Shown piece after piece: positions 8,671 through 11,248 of a DNA stretch of 11,248 bases; position 1 is the first letter of the stretch, and every line of letters begins with the position of its first letter. A program made the translations under genes and the position numbers. The DNA is from Saccoglossus kowalevskii (taxonomy: Eukaryota; Hemichordata; Enteropneusta; Harrimaniidae), in contig NW_003122918.1 of the NCBI RefSeq assembly GCF_000003605.2, forward strand, positions 181,629 through 192,876, read 5' to 3'. Below the pieces are notes generated by a model. The model had not been told where the DNA came from, searched no databases, and saw only the letters and a list, made by a program, of their open reading frames with translations.

Positions 8671-8740
8671 GCAGTCCTGGAGAGTCTAAGTCCAGTCCCA
8701 GAGAGTCTTGAAACAGTCTTGGGTCAGCCTTGTGATAGTC
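8671..8740 (+). repeat. Degenerate 10-11 bp tandem array of AGTC
   Basis: AGTC (once AGCC) occurs at 8673, 8683, 8694, 8704, 8715, 8726 and 8737. The steps are 10, 11, 10, 11, 11 and 11 bp, mostly followed by cctgg- or cttgg-like bases. Confidence 0.8.
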
Positions 8741-8759
8741 TTGGGGATTTTTCCCCAGG
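8740..8759 (+). repeat. Strong hairpin with TTTT loop
   Basis: CTTGGGGA (8740-8747) pairs with TCCCCAGG (8752-8759) across a TTTT loop: seven Watson-Crick pairs and one G-T pair. It follows the AGTC array directly. It is not followed by a T run, so it does not look like an intrinsic terminator. Confidence 0.75.
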
Positions 8760-9055
8760 GCGCTGTGTCTTATAGAGTGCTCGACAGATCGACTAAGACG
8801 AGAGTTAAACCGTATTTCGTTGTGTGTGTCTTATTTGACTGTAAAGCTTAAGTGACTTTCCCGATCCCGTACCTCAAGGGGACGAGATATAGAGACGAGA
8901 CGAGATTTCCCCCTGACACGTGTGGAGAACCCCATAGAGGAGAATTTACCCCTGATAGTCTCTCTAGGGCGCTGGTCTGGGCATGTGTGTATGGAAACCT
9001 AGTGCTGCCCAGTCAACAAGGTTCCCCTCTCCTCCGCACCGACGAAGTCCAAGGG

Positions 9056-9328
9056 AATGCAGAGCACTACGTTTGGAGCCGGCTTGGCTGCAGGAGTTGC
9101 CAGAAAAGCGACTAGAAGTCGATCCAATTGCCCGGTCAGGTTCCTCCAAAGTCGCATTCGTTAGTGAATGAATCTTGGCCAGAGGAATTGGCCTTCCCAT
9201 TGAGTCTGTGGCATACCCACCCAGGGTAGGGGTCGACCCTTTTGATGTTCAGCCTAAGGAAGAATTTGAAGTGGGTCTACCCGATCATGAGTCTGTTTCG
9301 ACAACCACTATGCTACCAGAGATCGGTG
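9056..9328 (-). mobile_element. tRNA-derived SINE, copy 2 (diverged)
   Basis: The reverse complement of 9138-9328 matches SINE copy 1 from its tRNA-like head (ctggtagcatagtggttgtcg) through the body (aacatcaaaagggtcgaccc, ccacagactcaatgggaagg) to gcgactttggaggaacct. Past that point copy 2 differs from copy 1 for about 45 bp, then shows weak similarity (agccaagccgg... tgcatt) to about 9056. Box A is intact, while box B has decayed to cttcaaattc. The copy is clearly older or from another subfamily. No A-rich tail is seen at its 3' end, so it may be truncated or fused with the GC-richer island. Confidence 0.8.
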
Positions 9329-9965
9329 AACAATAACAAAAAGTAGTTTAATTCCAGACGAATAATGAAATACCATACCATGTGTCAAGGGGACATGAAC
9401 TGGAGTCATTTCATTTGGTTTTCTCTAGGCATTGACATTGTAATTAAACTTGATTATATAATAGATAAATCGTTCTGGGCGTGAGCGGATTTTATTTACG
9501 ACCCAGTCAGCGCATGAGAGTTTCCATAGGAATGAACTGAAGTCATGGAGACAGCCAATCAGTGATGACACAGAATTCTGTGTCGTCTACATATTAACGT
9601 TGCAATTCAGCAGATCATTCTCGGATGCACTGAGAAGGGCAATCTAAATGACTGGAGTCCAGGCTACGTTATAATGGAATTAAAAAAAACACAGGGACTC
9701 CTTTTGCGTGATAACATAGCTTGAAATAATTACTAAAATAATTGGTTTGACATTAACCACACCCGAATCTTGGTACTTATATCATATACTCTATATTGTG
9801 AATATTAAAGTGTAATGTGAATATTTAACAGCGTAACAGTGAGGTGTAGAATGGCATCTTAGTCCGTTAGTGATTATCTTGTTTATTGGCTGATTATTAC
9901 CTACAAGCGATAGCATTGAACAAATTACGATCACTAGTTGACCTTTCGGGATACGTATTTTGCGC
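9329..9965. other. No gene; short direct repeat and palindrome
   Basis: A 15-bp motif, atgaactggagtcat (9395-9409), recurs with one change at 9532-9546. A perfect 18-bp palindrome follows at 9567-9584. A CCAAT string lies at 9555-9559. No open frame is supported. Confidence 0.5.
9567..9584. repeat. Perfect 18-bp palindrome
   Basis: GACACAGAATTCTGTGTC reads identically on both strands, with GA outside on the left matched by TC on the right after one mismatched pair. Confidence 0.9.
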
Positions 9966-10139
<174 letters not shown>

Positions 10140-10860
10140 TCCAATCTATTACATACCAATTAATGAATAACCTATAAAAGTCCTAAGAAAATATGTATGT
10201 ATTATGTTTAGTTATGCACACTAATTTCAAATGTTAGAGCTTTTTGAAACTGACGGGTTATATTAACAGTTAGACAGTTAGTCGTATATTTTTATCTCAC
10301 ATTTATCAACATGTACCTGAAAAGAGATCTTATTCAACCTCGTACATTCTGTTGCAATATTGCCTATATAGACGTAGAAACAATAGATATGTGTGTCAAC
10401 AAACCATCACCACGCGTGGAAAAACACCTGCTATAATTTGCATTCAAAATTACCAAAGTTTTGTATGAACTTCTGAAGATCGAACAATTTCGACTTCTGT
10501 GAAATAAATACAATGTTAATTAATAAATTGTATTCATTCCGGTTATGCAAATTATTTTTTACCGGAAACTAGTAAGTTACATATAACAACATTAACTGTA
10601 AGAAATCACAGACTACACCACGATGTAACCCTATCGAAAAACATTGTGAAAGACATGATTTAAAAGACGTTACCACACACAAATAACAAACGACGTTACG
10701 TAAATGTCCCTCACATGTTTTATATAGCTATCATAGGCCTTGTTGGATACGATTGTGTGTAACAAAAGCGTGCTACTAACACCTATTTCGTTTGCGAAAT
10801 AAGCCTCACAGCTATATCTGGGTTATACCATACCTCATCATTTAATTCATCCACGTTTTG
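10140..10860. other. No supported gene
   Basis: AT-rich DNA with no open frame of note. One 7-bp hairpin, TATTTCG-tttg-CGAAATA, lies near 10784-10801. Confidence 0.4.
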
Positions 10861-10956
10861 TGGGGAATGCAGTTAAAAACCGGACTCCTTGAGCGGGGGT
10901 ATACAAATGTCAGACACGGAGACAGCAATTCGTCTAAGAAACTAATAAACTAATGG

Positions 10957-10962
10957 TTTATT
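10957..10962 (-). terminator. Poly(A) signal of the candidate LTR
   Basis: AATAAA on the minus strand (TTTATT on the plus strand), followed by T-rich sequence (ccattagtttattagtttc), as expected for a downstream element. Confidence 0.5.
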
Positions 10963-11036
10963 CAACAGCGAATGCTGGAACATAGTAACGAGTTACAAAC
11001 TGAAGAAATACATATCGAGAAGCGTGTGTTTCATTC

Positions 11037-11043
11037 TTATATA
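11037..11043 (-). promoter_or_regulatory. TATA box of the candidate LTR
   Basis: gggTATATAAg on the minus strand, with CCAAT boxes about 95 and 125 bp upstream and AATAAA about 80 bp downstream. Confidence 0.5.
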
Positions 11044-11248
11044 CCCTTAAATCAAACGTCATAGGAAACATAGCCCACAAAAACAGAGTGAAAAAAGGCG
11101 GGAAAGCTTGAAGGACAAACTTACGATCAGTGATTGGCCATGTCTATGAAAATACTATGTCGTGATTGGCTCTATAAATACCATGGTAACAAGACTAATT
11201 AAACACACGTAATTAACAAGAGGATTTACTTTAAGAATCCGGCTGGCT

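Larger units (their letters stand above)
8255..9055 (+). other. GC-richer island, possible retroelement leader or LTR-derived sequence
   Basis: Composition shifts abruptly from the AT-rich flanks. The block opens with two tandem small hairpins (CGTCT/AGACG at 8259-8272, TGGG/CCCA at 8274-8287). It contains aatgaataaag near 8622-8632, followed by a GT-rich stretch, then a phased AGTC array, a strong hairpin and a segment with duplicated motifs. An AATAAA followed by structured GC-rich sequence recalls the R/U5/leader region of LTR elements. I see no paired LTR, primer-binding site, gag or pol, so the class is a guess. Open frames here (for example 8852-9115) run into the SINE and are not taken as genes. 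Confidence 0.3.
10908..11191 (-). mobile_element. Candidate LTR (solo LTR or edge of a retrotransposon)
   Basis: Reading the minus strand, the expected order of an LTR appears: two CCAAT boxes (11165-11169 and 11133-11137, both in gCCAATCAC), a TATA box (TATATAA, 11037-11043), then AATAAA (10957-10962) about 80 bp downstream. That short TATA-to-poly(A) spacing is typical of a U3-R-U5 unit rather than a host gene. TGT (11191) and ACA (10908) are tentative ends and no 5-bp target duplication matches there, so the ends may lie elsewhere, for example near 10860 or beyond the window. No primer-binding site (TGG...) directly follows either candidate end and no gag or pol is present. Confidence 0.45.

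Noticed and set aside
8852-9200. Overlapping open frames on both strands
   Set aside because: They span the junction of the GC-richer island and the SINE, overlap each other and show no domain. Higher GC alone lowers stop frequency.

Overview
The window is AT-rich (roughly two thirds A+T), almost free of long open frames and full of dispersed and tandem repeats. It reads as eukaryotic, non-prokaryotic DNA. The repeat at 4431-4771, with its 'gacggacgacgga...gataagctc' end, resembles non-autonomous repeats common in mollusc genomes, and a tRNA-derived SINE occurs twice. My best guess is a marine mollusc or another lophotrochozoan (moderate confidence; composition and repeat style only).

Layout. 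1-162 is the end of a dispersed repeat whose reverse-oriented relative lies at 4431-4771. 185-199 is a perfect CTCF-type consensus. 200-1846 shows no supported gene. 1855-2307 is a complete-looking SINE with tRNA-like promoter boxes, an A-rich tail and a possible 8-bp target duplication. 2581-3124 is a 40-bp minisatellite. 3133-3365 holds hairpins and a duplicated, interleaved inverted repeat. 3746-4290 is an exact 31-bp minisatellite with higher-order structure. 4431-4771 is a MITE-like element.

5892-6987 (minus strand) is the most interesting part. Four short segments are each bounded by AG and GT splice signals, each open in one frame, and all in matching phase. Together they suggest an internal portion of a spliced, probably extracellular protein that an ORF scan cannot see. 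I do not recognise the family. Its 3' end is unresolved and its 5' end is not found.

7200-8250 shows no supported gene. 8255-9055 is a GC-richer island with a helically spaced AGTC array and a strong hairpin, perhaps a retroelement leader. 9056-9328 is a second, minus-strand SINE copy. 9966-10139 is a long (TAA)n microsatellite. 10908-11191 looks like a minus-strand LTR, with CCAAT boxes, TATA box and AATAAA in order. No rRNA gene, functional tRNA gene, CRISPR array or bacterial-type operon is visible. The parts do not form one functional system: one candidate gene fragment sits in a repeat-dense setting.
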